A stretch of 64,000 nt of DNA from Ferruginibacter yonginensis (GTDB lineage: Bacteria > Bacteroidota > Bacteroidia > Chitinophagales > Chitinophagaceae), in contig NZ_JBHSCZ010000003.1 in assembly GCF_042651465.1 (NCBI RefSeq), forward strand, positions 62,001 to 126,000. Direction: 5' to 3'. The position numbers and the translations under genes are program-made. The notes under the pieces are model-generated. The model saw only the letters and a program-made list of their open reading frames with translations, made no database searches and was not told the DNA's origin. Shown here one piece after another: positions 45,145 to 55,123 of the stretch. Each line of letters opens with the position of its first letter. The stretch's first letter is position 1.

Positions 45145-48105
45145 ATGATTATGATAATATCAACTTTTTGTAGAAAATGTTTAGTAACGGTAAGTTGTTT
45201 GGTGGCTATTACTTGCACAGCAATTGCCCAAGTAAATTATGCAAAACTAGTAAACCCTTTTGTGGGTACAGGTGGGCACGGGCATACCTACCCCGGTGCA
45301 ACTTTACCACATGGTATGGTACAGTTAAGCCCTGATACTCGTTTAGAAGGTTGGGATGGTTGCGGTGGTTACCATTACGATGATCAATATATTTATGGGT
45401 TTACACATACCCATTTAAGCGGTACGGGCATACCAGACTATTGTGATATTTTATTAATGCCTATGGCTGGCAAACCAAGTGCTGACAATAAAGTGTATGG
45501 TTCTAGTTTTTCTCACCAAAACGAACAAGCTTGGGCTGGTTACTACAGCGTATTGCTGAACAAAGGCAATATTAAAACAGAATTTACAGCTACTGAAAGG
45601 GTAGGTATGCACCATTATACTTTTAGTAGTGATGATGATAACACCATTATTATTGATTTAAAACATAGAGATGAAGTTTTAGCCTCAACCCTCAAACTTG
45701 AAGATGCCTATACGGTAAGTGGTATGCGTCGCAGTAAATCGTGGGCACAAAATCAGTACGTTTATTTTGTTATTAAGTTTTCGAAACCTATTATCAATAA
45801 AGGATTATGGAATAATGAGCAATTAACAACGCTTGCTGTAAACAACGAAATTGATTCAAAAAATATCAAAGCATTTTTTCAATTTGATCTAAAAAAAGAT
45901 AAAAACATTTATGTAAAAGTAGCTTTATCGCCAGTGAGTGTTGAAGGTGCTAAACGAAATTTAAATGCGGAATTACCGGGCTGGGATTTTCAAAAAACAA
46001 CACTAGCCGCCATGGCAAAATGGAATAAAGCCCTTGGTAAAATTGAAGTGAAAGGTGATAAGGAGAAATTGAAAATATTTTATACTGCTTTATACCATAC
46101 CGAAGTAGTACCCAATATTAATATGGATGTTGATGGGCAATATAAGGGCATGGATAATAATATTCATAAAGCTGTTGGGTTTACATATTATTCTGTTTTT
46201 TCATTGTGGGATACTTACCGTGGGGCACATCCATTGTATACCATTGTTGATCAACAACGAACGACAGATTATATCAAAACATTTTTAACGCAATATAAAG
46301 AGGGTGGAAGGTTACCAGTTTGGGAACTAGCATCAAACGAAACGGAATGTATGATTGGTTATCATAGTGTACCCGTTATTGCTGATGCATATGCAAAGGG
46401 TATTAACATTGGTAACCCAGCCATGGCATTACAAGCCATGCAACATAGTGCTAATTTGGACCATTTTGGTTTATCTTTTTTGAAGCAGCAAGCTGTTATT
46501 CAAAGCGATGATGAGCAAGAGAGTGTGAGCAAAACTTTAGAGTATGCGTATGATGATTGGTGCATTGCACAAACAGCAAAGTTATTGGGCAATACCAGTA
46601 TTTACAACACTTTTATAAAAAGAGCACAAAACTATAAAAATGTATTTGATAGTAAATTGGGTTATATGCGCCCACGTAAAAATGGCGATTGGTTAAGTCC
46701 GTTTGACCCTAAAGAAGTCAACAATAATTATACAGAAGCCAACAGCTGGCAATACTCATTTTATATGCCTCAAGATGTTGGTACGTACATAAAAATGTTG
46801 GGTGGTGTTGATAAAATGGCGCAACAACTCAATACATTATTTACCACTACCACTGCTACTACAGGTAGGGAGCAAAGTGATATTACGGGGTTAATTGGTC
46901 AGTACGCACACGGAAATGAACCGAGTCATCATATCGCTTATTTGTATAATTATTGTAATGCGCCCAATAAAACGCAACAATTGGTACATCAAATTTGTTC
47001 GGAGTTTTATAAAAACACACCAGATGGTTTAATAGGTAATGAAGATTGTGGACAAATGAGTGCTTGGTATGTATTGAGTGCTATGGGTTTTTACCAAGTA
47101 ACACCCGGTACAACATTATATAACATCGGAACACCTGCATTTGAGCAAGTATTGGTGCATTTAGAAAATGGTAAAACGTTTACTATTAAAGCCAATAATT
47201 TGAGTGGTAATAATTATTATGTTGGGCAAATAAAATTAAACAACGCCAACCAAACCATTGCTACTAATAACTTGCAAATAGATTATAAAGACATGATGAA
47301 GGGTGCAACTTTAGTTTTTGGTATGACGGATAAGCCTGCGTCAGCAAATATTTTTACCAATACCATGGTACCAACCATTAAAGAGGATGGTTTTGTTATA
47401 AACCCAATTATTGAGGGGGCAGGAACAAGTTTTAGAGGTAATAAAAATGTTGCTATTACTACTGTACAACCTAATTGTACAATTTATTATACAGAAGATG
47501 GAACTGTACCTACTACAAAAAGTGATGTTTATAAAAATGAGTTGATTATTAATAAGAGCTTGGCGTTAAAAGCTATTGCTGTTGATGATAAAGGCAATTC
47601 GAGTGCAATAACCACAGCCATTTATAAGAAGATAGATAATAATTGGACGGTTACTTTGAATAGTAAATATGAACAAATGTATGATGCCGGTGGTGCTGAA
47701 GGTTTGGTTGATGGTATAAGAGGTAGTACCAATTGGCGTAAAGGTAATTGGCAGGGTTATCAAAAAACTGATTTTAGTGCAATGGTAGATTTAAAAACGG
47801 CTACTAACATTAGTGAAGTAACCATTGGTTTTATGCAAGATACTAGGGCTTGGATTGTAATGCCAAAAGCAATAAAGGTTGAGGTTTCGTTAGATGGACA
47901 ACAATTTACCACCATAGGTTCATTACAAAATATATTACCCATTGAAGATTTGGAGGCACAATTAAAATCAGCAGTAATAAAATGTAACCCTACTTCGGCA
48001 AGGTATGTACGGGTAACTGCTTTGCAATATGGTAAGTTACCAAGTTGGCACGAAGGTGCAGGAGGTGATACCCATATTTTTGTTGATGAAATAGAAATAA
48101 AATAA
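45145..48105 (+). CDS. Secreted GH92 alpha-mannosidase with chitobiase-C-like and F5/8 type C domains
   Basis: 986 aa from ATG 45145 (the open frame begins at a TTG inside the ssb terminator). A signal peptide (1-29, ending TAIAQ) precedes the GH92 module (about 30-735). That module shows NPFVGTGGHGHTYPGATLPHG at its start and the signature GNEDCGQMSAWYVLSAMGFY near 630-650. GH92 enzymes are calcium-dependent exo-alpha-mannosidases on N-glycans. C-terminal additions are a CHB_HEX_C-like domain (about 755-820, TIYYTEDGTVPT) and an F5/8 type C carbohydrate-binding domain (about 835-986). No sorting domain; likely periplasmic. Confidence 0.93.
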   Translation: MIMIISTFCRKCLVTVSCLVAITCTAIAQVNYAKLVNPFVGTGGHGHTYPGATLPHGMVQLSPDTRLEGWDGCGGYHYDDQYIYGFTHTHLSGTGIPDYCDILLMPMAGKPSADNKVYGSSFSHQNEQAWAGYYSVLLNKGNIKTEFTATERVGMHHYTFSSDDDNTIIIDLKHRDEVLASTLKLEDAYTVSGMRRSKSWAQNQYVYFVIKFSKPIINKGLWNNEQLTTLAVNNEIDSKNIKAFFQFDLKKDKNIYVKVALSPVSVEGAKRNLNAELPGWDFQKTTLAAMAKWNKALGKIEVKGDKEKLKIFYTALYHTEVVPNINMDVDGQYKGMDNNIHKAVGFTYYSVFSLWDTYRGAHPLYTIVDQQRTTDYIKTFLTQYKEGGRLPVWELASNETECMIGYHSVPVIADAYAKGINIGNPAMALQAMQHSANLDHFGLSFLKQQAVIQSDDEQESVSKTLEYAYDDWCIAQTAKLLGNTSIYNTFIKRAQNYKNVFDSKLGYMRPRKNGDWLSPFDPKEVNNNYTEANSWQYSFYMPQDVGTYIKMLGGVDKMAQQLNTLFTTTTATTGREQSDITGLIGQYAHGNEPSHHIAYLYNYCNAPNKTQQLVHQICSEFYKNTPDGLIGNEDCGQMSAWYVLSAMGFYQVTPGTTLYNIGTPAFEQVLVHLENGKTFTIKANNLSGNNYYVGQIKLNNANQTIATNNLQIDYKDMMKGATLVFGMTDKPASANIFTNTMVPTIKEDGFVINPIIEGAGTSFRGNKNVAITTVQPNCTIYYTEDGTVPTTKSDVYKNELIINKSLALKAIAVDDKGNSSAITTAIYKKIDNNWTVTLNSKYEQMYDAGGAEGLVDGIRGSTNWRKGNWQGYQKTDFSAMVDLKTATNISEVTIGFMQDTRAWIVMPKAIKVEVSLDGQQFTTIGSLQNILPIEDLEAQLKSAVIKCNPTSARYVRVTALQYGKLPSWHEGAGGDTHIFVDEIEIK

Positions 48106-48224
48106 GCCGTTCATCGTGTTGAAAATTGAAAGAGCATTGTGTTGATTGATTTTAGGTAGTATGGATTGTAAATTTATTGTTACAATGAACCTTCGTTAAA
48201 TAGTACTGTAAATTACGCCAATAA

Positions 48225-48254
48225 AAAAGCCCCATCATTTTTGATGGGGCTTTT
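48225..48254. terminator. Bidirectional terminator between GH92 and the permease gene
   Basis: AAAAGCCCCATCA pairs with TGATGGGGCTTTT around a T loop. It serves both convergent genes. Confidence 0.9.
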
Positions 48255-48267
48255 CATATTTAATTAT

Positions 48268-49764
48268 TTATTTATGATTGAGTTTACTGTGTTTCTTACT
48301 GTATAAGAAGTAAACTATGATACCTAAAATCATCCATGCGAAAGCAACGGTAAGGGTTTGAACATCAAGCCCAACAATCATTGCTAAACAAATTAATGCA
48401 CCTAATATTGATACAACAGGTGCAAACGGTACCCTGAACGGACGTTCAATATGCGGCGCTTTAACCCTTAAAATCCAAACACCTAAGCTTACTAATACGA
48501 AGGCGAACAGTGTTCCAAAGCTGGTTAAATCACCTGCCACATGGCCTGGTACAAAACCTGCGAACAAACCAACAAAAATGAATAATATCCAATTGGCTTT
48601 GTAAGGCGTTTTAAATTTAGGGTGTAAGTCGCCAAATACTTTTGGTATTAAACCATCATTACTCATGGTGTAAAAAATACGGCTTTGTCCCATTAACATT
48701 ACCAATATAACAGAACTAAATCCTGCTAAAATTGCAACTGTAACGGCTTGAGCCAACCAACCATAACCGGTCATAAAGTTACTAATAGCATAAGCTACTG
48801 ATGCTTCTCTACCTTTTTCTGGATCAACAAAATCTTTCCAATTGGCTACACCTGTAAGTACGTGACCAAACAAAATGTATAAAATGGTACACACTACTAA
48901 TGAACCTAAAATACCAATTGGCATATCTCTTTTAGGGTTTTTTGCTTCTTGCGCTGCTGTACTTACGGCATCAAAACCAATAAATGCAAAAAACACAATT
49001 GCAGCACCGCCTAATACACCACCCCAACCATGCTTGTTCCATCCACTATAATCTGCAATTACTTTACCAGCATTATCAGTTACCGATGCAGTATCAGCAG
49101 GTATAAAATATGGTGTATGGTTTTCTGGCTTTATAAACTGCCATCCAATAGCTATGAATATTAATACGATTGCCACTTTTACAAATACAATGATTGCATT
49201 AAAAATAGCACTCTCTTGTGTACCCTTAATAAGTAACAACGTAATTAAGAGCAATATTAATAACGCAGGCGCATTTACAATGCCTGAATGTAAAATACCA
49301 GCACTGTCGGTAAAACTTTCAAACGGGCTGTGGCACCATTCGTACGGTATTCGATTATCAAAAAGTTTATTTAAATATTCGCTCCATGCAATAGAAACGG
49401 TAGCAGCACCCAATGCATATTCCATTATAAGTGCCCAACCAATAATCCAAGCTACAATTTCACCCATGGTTACATAGCTGTAAGCATAAGCACTACCGGC
49501 AATCGGAATCATTGCTGCAAACTCAGCATAACAAAGGCCAGCAAATGCACAACCAATAGCTGCAATAATAAATGAAATGGTAACGGCTGGTCCAGCGGCT
49601 TGTCCGGCAGCTGCAGCGGTTCTTACAAACAAACCGGCACCAATGATAGCGCCAATACCTAGTGCTATTAAGTTGCCAGCTCCAAGGGTTCTTTTCAAAC
49701 CCTTTTCATCATCTGCTGCTTGCAACAGCATTTGATCAAGCGATTTTTTAGCAAATAAACTCAT
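48268..49764 (-). CDS. APC-family amino acid permease
   Basis: 498 aa, 12 or more TM segments. The start is ATG 49764, giving MSLFAKKSLDQMLLQAADDEKGLKRTLG; the open frame reaches further upstream without conserved sequence. Helix-breaking glycine motif GIGAIIGAGLFV (about 37-48) and GFDAVSTAAQEAKNPKRDMP are typical of cationic-amino-acid-type transporters (YfnA/CAT group). It imports an amino acid with a proton; the substrate is not fixed. Divergent from the dicarboxylate carrier gene. Confidence 0.92.
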   Translation of the reverse strand: MSLFAKKSLDQMLLQAADDEKGLKRTLGAGNLIALGIGAIIGAGLFVRTAAAAGQAAGPAVTISFIIAAIGCAFAGLCYAEFAAMIPIAGSAYAYSYVTMGEIVAWIIGWALIMEYALGAATVSIAWSEYLNKLFDNRIPYEWCHSPFESFTDSAGILHSGIVNAPALLILLLITLLLIKGTQESAIFNAIIVFVKVAIVLIFIAIGWQFIKPENHTPYFIPADTASVTDNAGKVIADYSGWNKHGWGGVLGGAAIVFFAFIGFDAVSTAAQEAKNPKRDMPIGILGSLVVCTILYILFGHVLTGVANWKDFVDPEKGREASVAYAISNFMTGYGWLAQAVTVAILAGFSSVILVMLMGQSRIFYTMSNDGLIPKVFGDLHPKFKTPYKANWILFIFVGLFAGFVPGHVAGDLTSFGTLFAFVLVSLGVWILRVKAPHIERPFRVPFAPVVSILGALICLAMIVGLDVQTLTVAFAWMILGIIVYFLYSKKHSKLNHK

Positions 49765-49900
49765 AAAGTTTTTTAGTTTTTGTGAAATGAAACGGTAAAT
49801 TAAGTAATAAATCTTTATAAAATCATACCACATATAAAATTGTAATTCACTTTCGTACAACAAGCATTAAATACTATATTGCAAAATATAACTATAGCGC

Positions 49901-51490
49901 ATGCAGGTAAAAGAAACGAAACGTAATCATTTAACGCTTTACATTGGTATTGCATTGGTACTCGGTATTGTGGTGGGCTTTATTTTAAATACTTATTATG
50001 TAGGTAATGAAAATACGCAACTAGCAAATGCCGAAGCACAACAAAAGTTTTTGCACGACCAATTAAAAAAATACGAAACACCAACAGATACCATTGCTTA
50101 CAATAAATTACAAGCTTTAAAAACAGCCGCTATCGTACAAAAAGTAGCAGCTGAAAAAAGCATTACACAATCTGATAATGGAACTGCCAATTTTGCTACA
50201 GTAAATAAATGGGCTGATTCAATCAAAAAAATTGAATCGAGTATAGCGATGTTGGTAGATACAACCAACCCTACCTACAAATCATTGGTAAAGCAACAAA
50301 CATTATTGAGTGCACAAAAAGCCATTGTTTTAAAAGAAAGAGATAAAAAGCTTGATTGGTTCACCATTTTAGCAGATATATTTTTACGACTCATAAAAAT
50401 GATTGTAGCTCCATTGGTATTTACCACATTGGTAGTGGGTGTTGCAAAGTTAGGCGATATAAGTGCTGTGGGTAGAATTGGTGGTAAAACGCTGTTATGG
50501 TTTATCACCGCATCATTAGTGAGTTTATTATTAGGTTTAATATTGGTAAACATATTTCAACCCGGTATTGCCATGCATTTGCCGTTGCCAGATGTTGGCG
50601 CAAGCTCAGGTGTAGATAAAGCCGCATTAAGCATTAAAGAATTTTTCTATCATGTATTTCCGGCAAGTGCGGTTGATGCTATGGCCAAAAATGAAATTTT
50701 GCAAATTGTAGTGTTCGCTTTATTTTTTGGTGTAGCTGCAGCAGCATTGGGCGATGTAGCAGCACCTGTTGTAAGAGCTTTAGATGCTATTGCACATATT
50801 ATTTTAAAAGTAACAGGCTATGTTATGAAATTTGCACCACTTGCGGTGTTTGGTGCTATGGCTGCTATTATTGCTAAACAAGGCATAGGAATTTTAAAAA
50901 CCTACTCTATTTTTATTGGTGAATTTTATTTTGGTTTGGCATTGCTTTGGGTAGTGTTAATTGTAGCAGGCGGTTTATTTATAGGTAAACGTGTGTTGAA
51001 TTTAGTGAAACGCATAAAAGAGCCTGCATTAATTGCTTTTAGTACGGCTAGCAGCGAAGCAGCTTTTCCTAAAACGATGTTAGAATTGGAACGCTTTGGT
51101 TGCAAAAACAATATTGTAAGTTTTGTATTGCCACTGGGTTATTCTTTTAATTTAGATGGTAGTATGATGTACATGACTTTTGCATCGCTATTTATTGCAC
51201 AGAGTTATGGAATTCATTTAGATATTGCTACACAAATAAGTATGTTATTGGTGCTCATGCTTACCAGTAAAGGTATTGCAGGTGTACCGAGGGCATCGTT
51301 GGTAGTTATTGCAGGTACGTTGGCTACTTTTAATATTCCAGAAGCTGGTTTGGCGTTGTTATTGGGTATTGATCCGTTGTTAGATATGGGTCGTAGCGCT
51401 ACCAATGTAGTTGGTAACAGTATCGCTACCGCAGTAGTAAGTAAAATGGAAGGTGCTTTAACAGAAGCTCAACCACCATCCGATATTTAA
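49901..51490 (+). CDS. DAACS-family dicarboxylate/amino acid:cation symporter with an unusual large insertion
   Basis: 529 aa. The carrier core is clear: RLIKMIVAPLVFTTLVVG, SSEAAFPKTMLELERFG (re-entrant loop), NLDGSMMYM, KGIAGVPRASLVV and DPLLDMGRSATNVVGNSIA. It couples uptake of glutamate or C4-dicarboxylates to sodium or protons. Between TM1 (about 13-31) and TM2 (about 145-165) there is an extra stretch of about 110 polar, Lys/Gln/Ala-rich residues, probably an extracytoplasmic coiled-coil-like loop, where ordinary members have a short loop. First gene of a run with 16-, 3-, 8- and 13-bp gaps. Confidence 0.92.
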   Translation: MQVKETKRNHLTLYIGIALVLGIVVGFILNTYYVGNENTQLANAEAQQKFLHDQLKKYETPTDTIAYNKLQALKTAAIVQKVAAEKSITQSDNGTANFATVNKWADSIKKIESSIAMLVDTTNPTYKSLVKQQTLLSAQKAIVLKERDKKLDWFTILADIFLRLIKMIVAPLVFTTLVVGVAKLGDISAVGRIGGKTLLWFITASLVSLLLGLILVNIFQPGIAMHLPLPDVGASSGVDKAALSIKEFFYHVFPASAVDAMAKNEILQIVVFALFFGVAAAALGDVAAPVVRALDAIAHIILKVTGYVMKFAPLAVFGAMAAIIAKQGIGILKTYSIFIGEFYFGLALLWVVLIVAGGLFIGKRVLNLVKRIKEPALIAFSTASSEAAFPKTMLELERFGCKNNIVSFVLPLGYSFNLDGSMMYMTFASLFIAQSYGIHLDIATQISMLLVLMLTSKGIAGVPRASLVVIAGTLATFNIPEAGLALLLGIDPLLDMGRSATNVVGNSIATAVVSKMEGALTEAQPPSDI

Positions 51491-51506
51491 TTTTAATTTT
51501 TTTTAC

Positions 51507-52205
51507 ATGATAGATGTTGCTTTATTAGATTTTCATTGGACACAATTATTACAACCTCAATGGTATATTGAAAATGGGGGTTTGTGGTTTATTGTTTTTG
51601 TAGTATTTGCTGAAACGGGTTTATTTGCTGGCTTTTTTTTACCAGGCGATTCTTTATTATTTGTAACAGGTATTTATAGCGAAGATTTAGTGGCAAAAGG
51701 TTTACACATTAACAACACAGGTTCATTTTTAAGCTTGGTTATTTTAGGTGTACTTATATCAGCGGCAGGTATTATCGGTAACTATGTTGGGTATTGGTTC
51801 GGTCGCAAAAGTGGTCCATTTTTATTTGAAAGAAAAGATACCTTTTTCTTTAGAAAAAAATATTTACACCAAGCGAAAGATTTTTATGAAAAGCATGGTG
51901 GTGGTGCAATTGTAATGGCTCGTTTTTTACCAATTGTACGCACATTTGCCCCAATTGTAGCAGGCATAGTAGGTATGAATAAAACGAAGTTTGGCTTTTA
52001 TAATGTAGTAGGGTGTTTTGCTTGGGTATTCACAATGTTATTTGCAGGGCATTATTTGCAACAGTTTTTTTTAAGTACCTATCAATTCGATTTAAAAGAA
52101 CATTTAGAAGTTATTGTAATTGGTATTGTATTAGTCACCACTGCACCCGTTATTTTAAAATTGGTATTTGGTAAATCAAAACAAGCCACTCCTCCACAAG
52201 ATTAA
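51507..52205 (+). CDS. DedA family membrane protein
   Basis: 232 aa with the DedA/VTT plan: FAETGLFAGFFLPGDSLLF near 28-46, GNYVGYWFGRKSGP (about 90-103), and FYEKHGGGAIVMARFLPIVRTFAPIVAGIVGM (about 130-160) with the conserved Arg residues. DedA proteins flip undecaprenyl or other lipid phosphates across the inner membrane; the lipid here is not known. Part of the transporter run (16 bp after the carrier gene, 3 bp before the MFS gene). Confidence 0.92.
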   Translation: MIDVALLDFHWTQLLQPQWYIENGGLWFIVFVVFAETGLFAGFFLPGDSLLFVTGIYSEDLVAKGLHINNTGSFLSLVILGVLISAAGIIGNYVGYWFGRKSGPFLFERKDTFFFRKKYLHQAKDFYEKHGGGAIVMARFLPIVRTFAPIVAGIVGMNKTKFGFYNVVGCFAWVFTMLFAGHYLQQFFLSTYQFDLKEHLEVIVIGIVLVTTAPVILKLVFGKSKQATPPQD

Positions 52206-52208
52206 TTT

Positions 52209-53438
52209 ATGAACCAACAAAACACTACTACTAATAGTATTTTTAGTATGGCTGTTTTAGTGGCAGCCTTGGGTTATTTTGTAGATATATACGATCTACT
52301 ACTTTTCAATATTGTACGGGTAGATAGTTTAAAGAGTATTGGTTTAGATGCCAATGCTATAAAAACGGAAGGTGAATTTATCATCAGTATTCAAATGTTG
52401 GGTTTGTTGGTGGGAGGTATAATTTGGGGTATTATGGGCGATAAAAAGGGGCGGTTGAGTGTACTTTTTGGTTCCATTATTTTATACAGTGTAGCCAATA
52501 TTATCAATGGCTTTGTACAAACATCTCATCAATATGCGTTGGTTCGTTTTGTAGCAGGTTTAGGTTTGGCTGGTGAGCTTGGTGCAGGTATTACTTTGGT
52601 AAGCGAAATAACATCAAAAGAAAAAAGGGGCTTGAGTACTTCTTTAGTGGCAGGCGTTGGCTTAACAGGTGCTGTAGTGGCTTATTTTATTTCGCAGTGT
52701 TTTGATTGGCGTACTTGTTATTTTATTGGGGGTGGTTTGGGCTTTTGTTTGTTACTCTTACGCATTGCTGTATTTGAAAGTGGTATGTACGAAAAAGTAA
52801 AAACAATGCACATTGCTAAAGGTGATTTTAGTATGTTTTTTACTAATAAAGCTCGTTTTAAAAAATATATATTGGCTATTTTAATAGGCTTACCAACTTG
52901 GTATGTTATTGGTATTTTAGTAGCGTTTTCAAATAATTTTGGTGAACAAATGGGTATTGATGAACCTATTTTACCCAAAAAATCAACCATGTATGCCTAT
53001 GTGGCTATTGCAGTGGCTGATGTGCTTATTGGCTTGGTAAGTCATTGGTTACAAAGTAGAAAAAAAGCATTGTACATTTTCTATATTTTCACCATCATCG
53101 CTATAGGTTTTTACTTTACACAAGAGGGTGGTTCTGCCGCACAAATGTATGCGATATGTGCTGCGTTAGGCTTTGGTACTGGCTTTTGGGCCATATTTGT
53201 TACTATGGCAGCAGAGCAATTTGGCACTAACTTACGAGCAACTGCTGCTACAACTATCCCAAATATGGTGAGGGGTGCACTACCATTATTGCTTTTAATT
53301 TTTAACGGGTTACAACATTTTACTACCTATGTAAAAGCTGGTTTGTACACTGGCATTTTGGTGATGGTGGTGAGTTGTATAGCAGCATATTTTACGAAAG
53401 AAACTTTTGGTAAAGATTTAAATTTTACGGAATCATAA
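52209..53438 (+). CDS. MFS transporter (metabolite:proton symporter type)
   Basis: 409 aa, 12 TM. GDKKGRLSVLFGSI after TM2 (about 77-90) is the MFS A-motif, and a long central loop divides the halves. AGLGLAGELGAGITLVSE lies in TM4. The N-terminus (YFVDIYDLLLFNIV) resembles the metabolite/H+ symporter (SHS/MHS) group. Substrate unknown. Only 3 bp from dedA and 8 bp from the glycosyltransferase gene. Confidence 0.9.
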   Translation: MNQQNTTTNSIFSMAVLVAALGYFVDIYDLLLFNIVRVDSLKSIGLDANAIKTEGEFIISIQMLGLLVGGIIWGIMGDKKGRLSVLFGSIILYSVANIINGFVQTSHQYALVRFVAGLGLAGELGAGITLVSEITSKEKRGLSTSLVAGVGLTGAVVAYFISQCFDWRTCYFIGGGLGFCLLLLRIAVFESGMYEKVKTMHIAKGDFSMFFTNKARFKKYILAILIGLPTWYVIGILVAFSNNFGEQMGIDEPILPKKSTMYAYVAIAVADVLIGLVSHWLQSRKKALYIFYIFTIIAIGFYFTQEGGSAAQMYAICAALGFGTGFWAIFVTMAAEQFGTNLRATAATTIPNMVRGALPLLLLIFNGLQHFTTYVKAGLYTGILVMVVSCIAAYFTKETFGKDLNFTES

Positions 53439-53446
53439 TTTACAAA

Positions 53447-54451
53447 GTGAAAAAGAAAATTTTAATTATACGAATGTCATCTATTGGTGATATTGTATTG
53501 GCTAGTCCGGTATTACGTTGTGTAAAAAAACAATTACCTGATGCCGAAGTACATTTTCTTACCAAGCAATCTTTTAAAATTGTAACAGCTGCTAATCCAT
53601 ACGTTGATAAATTTTTTTATTACGATGATAATATGGCTGAGTTACTACGAGTATTGAAACTAGAAAAATATGATTACGTTATTGATTTGCATAATAACAT
53701 CCGTAGTAATAAAATAAAGCGTTCTTTAAAAACAACCACTTACACGATTAATAAATTAACCTTACAAAAATTTTTATTAACCCAACTCAATATTGATGTT
53801 ATGCCTAACAGGCATATTACACAACGTAGTATTGATACCGTATTGCCTTTAGGTGTGCATGATGATGGGGGTGGACTCGATTACTTTATTGACCCTAAAG
53901 ATGAAGTGAGTGATGATGATTTGCCCACAGGGCATTTAGCAGGCTATATGGTCATTGTAATTGGGGCTACTTATTTTACCAAACGTTTTCCGCAACATAA
54001 AATAATTGAGGTATGCCAACAAATTGATCATCCTATCATTTTATTAGGAGGTAAAGAAGATGCGGAAAGTGGTGCAACTATTGCCGCAACTGACCCCATT
54101 AAAATTTACAATGCTTGTGGCAAATTTAATATTAGTGAGTCGGCTGATATTATTAAAAAAGCCAAGTTGGTAGTGAGTAACGATACAGGTATGCAGTACA
54201 TAGCATGTGCATTAAAGCGCCCTGTTATTGCTTTGTGGGGTGGTACTACACCTGATTTAGATGTGGAGCCTTACTATGGCAGTAATTTTATGAGCCATCA
54301 AACCAAACCCTTTTATGAAAATATAGTGCTTAATTTATCGTGCCAACCTTGTAGTAAATATGGTTTAAAAAAATGTCCTAAAGAGCATTTTAATTGTATG
54401 GAAAAAATTGAAGTAAGTAAACTGGTACAAAAAATAAAAGAGCGTTTGTAA
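53447..54451 (+). CDS. Glycosyltransferase family 9 (heptosyltransferase-like)
   Basis: 334 aa, start GTG 53447. N-terminal IIRMSSIGDIVLASPVLRCVKKQLP and the C-terminal nucleotide-sugar segment VVSNDTGMQYIACALKRPVIALWG are the GT9 marks (ADP-heptose:LPS heptosyltransferase family). It adds a sugar to the lipopolysaccharide core in the cytoplasm. A Cys-rich tail (CQPCSKYGLKKCPKEHFNC) is common in Bacteroidota members. Heptose itself is not implied. Confidence 0.92.
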   Translation: MKKKILIIRMSSIGDIVLASPVLRCVKKQLPDAEVHFLTKQSFKIVTAANPYVDKFFYYDDNMAELLRVLKLEKYDYVIDLHNNIRSNKIKRSLKTTTYTINKLTLQKFLLTQLNIDVMPNRHITQRSIDTVLPLGVHDDGGGLDYFIDPKDEVSDDDLPTGHLAGYMVIVIGATYFTKRFPQHKIIEVCQQIDHPIILLGGKEDAESGATIAATDPIKIYNACGKFNISESADIIKKAKLVVSNDTGMQYIACALKRPVIALWGGTTPDLDVEPYYGSNFMSHQTKPFYENIVLNLSCQPCSKYGLKKCPKEHFNCMEKIEVSKLVQKIKERL

Positions 54452-54464
54452 AAATATTACAAAA

Positions 54465-55010
54465 ATGATTATAGAAGTTTCTCCAACTAACATACAAGTT
54501 GTTAAAGGTGATATTACTAAAATAAAAGTAGACTGCATTGTTAATGCTGCTAATACTTCTTTATTAGGAGGAGGAGGTGTTGATGGCGCTATTCATAGAG
54601 CAGGAGGATCTGTTATATTAGAAGAATGTAGAAAAATTATTGCAAAGCAAGGTGGTTGTAAAGTAGGAGAAGCAGTTATTACCACAGCAGGAAACCTTCC
54701 ATCAAATTTTGTTATACACACAGTTGGTCCAGTTTGGAACAAAGGCAATAATAATGAAAGGGAAAAACTTTCAAATTGTTATATGAACTCACTACAACTA
54801 GCTGTTGCTCATAACTGTAATACCATTGCTTTCCCTAGTATTAGCACAGGTGTTTACCGTTTCCCAAAAGATGAAGCTGCAAAAATTGCTGTAGATGCTG
54901 TATATAAATTTATTTCAAATACTTCACTAATTAATGAAGTAATATTTGTTTGCTTTGATGATGAAAACTATGCATTTATAAAAAGTCAACTTGCAACAAA
55001 AGGAATTTAA
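54465..55010 (+). CDS. Macro-domain protein (O-acetyl-ADP-ribose deacetylase type)
   Basis: 181 aa single macro domain: VNAANTSLLGGGGVDGAIHRAGG (about 28-50) forms the ADP-ribose pocket, and FPSISTGVYRFPKDEAAK (about 125-142) the second loop. This is the MacroD/YmdB group, which removes ADP-ribose or O-acetyl-ADP-ribose in the cytoplasm. It follows the GT9 gene by 13 bp as the last gene of the run. Confidence 0.94.
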   Translation: MIIEVSPTNIQVVKGDITKIKVDCIVNAANTSLLGGGGVDGAIHRAGGSVILEECRKIIAKQGGCKVGEAVITTAGNLPSNFVIHTVGPVWNKGNNNEREKLSNCYMNSLQLAVAHNCNTIAFPSISTGVYRFPKDEAAKIAVDAVYKFISNTSLINEVIFVCFDDENYAFIKSQLATKGI

Positions 55011-55123
55011 GCAACTGATTTTTCATGTAGTTGCTACAACTGTTAATTGAATACTAATTATAAAAGCTTTATCAGTAGCTCATGCATAAATACTGTTTTT
55101 TTGTGTATTAAATTTAAAGAGTA

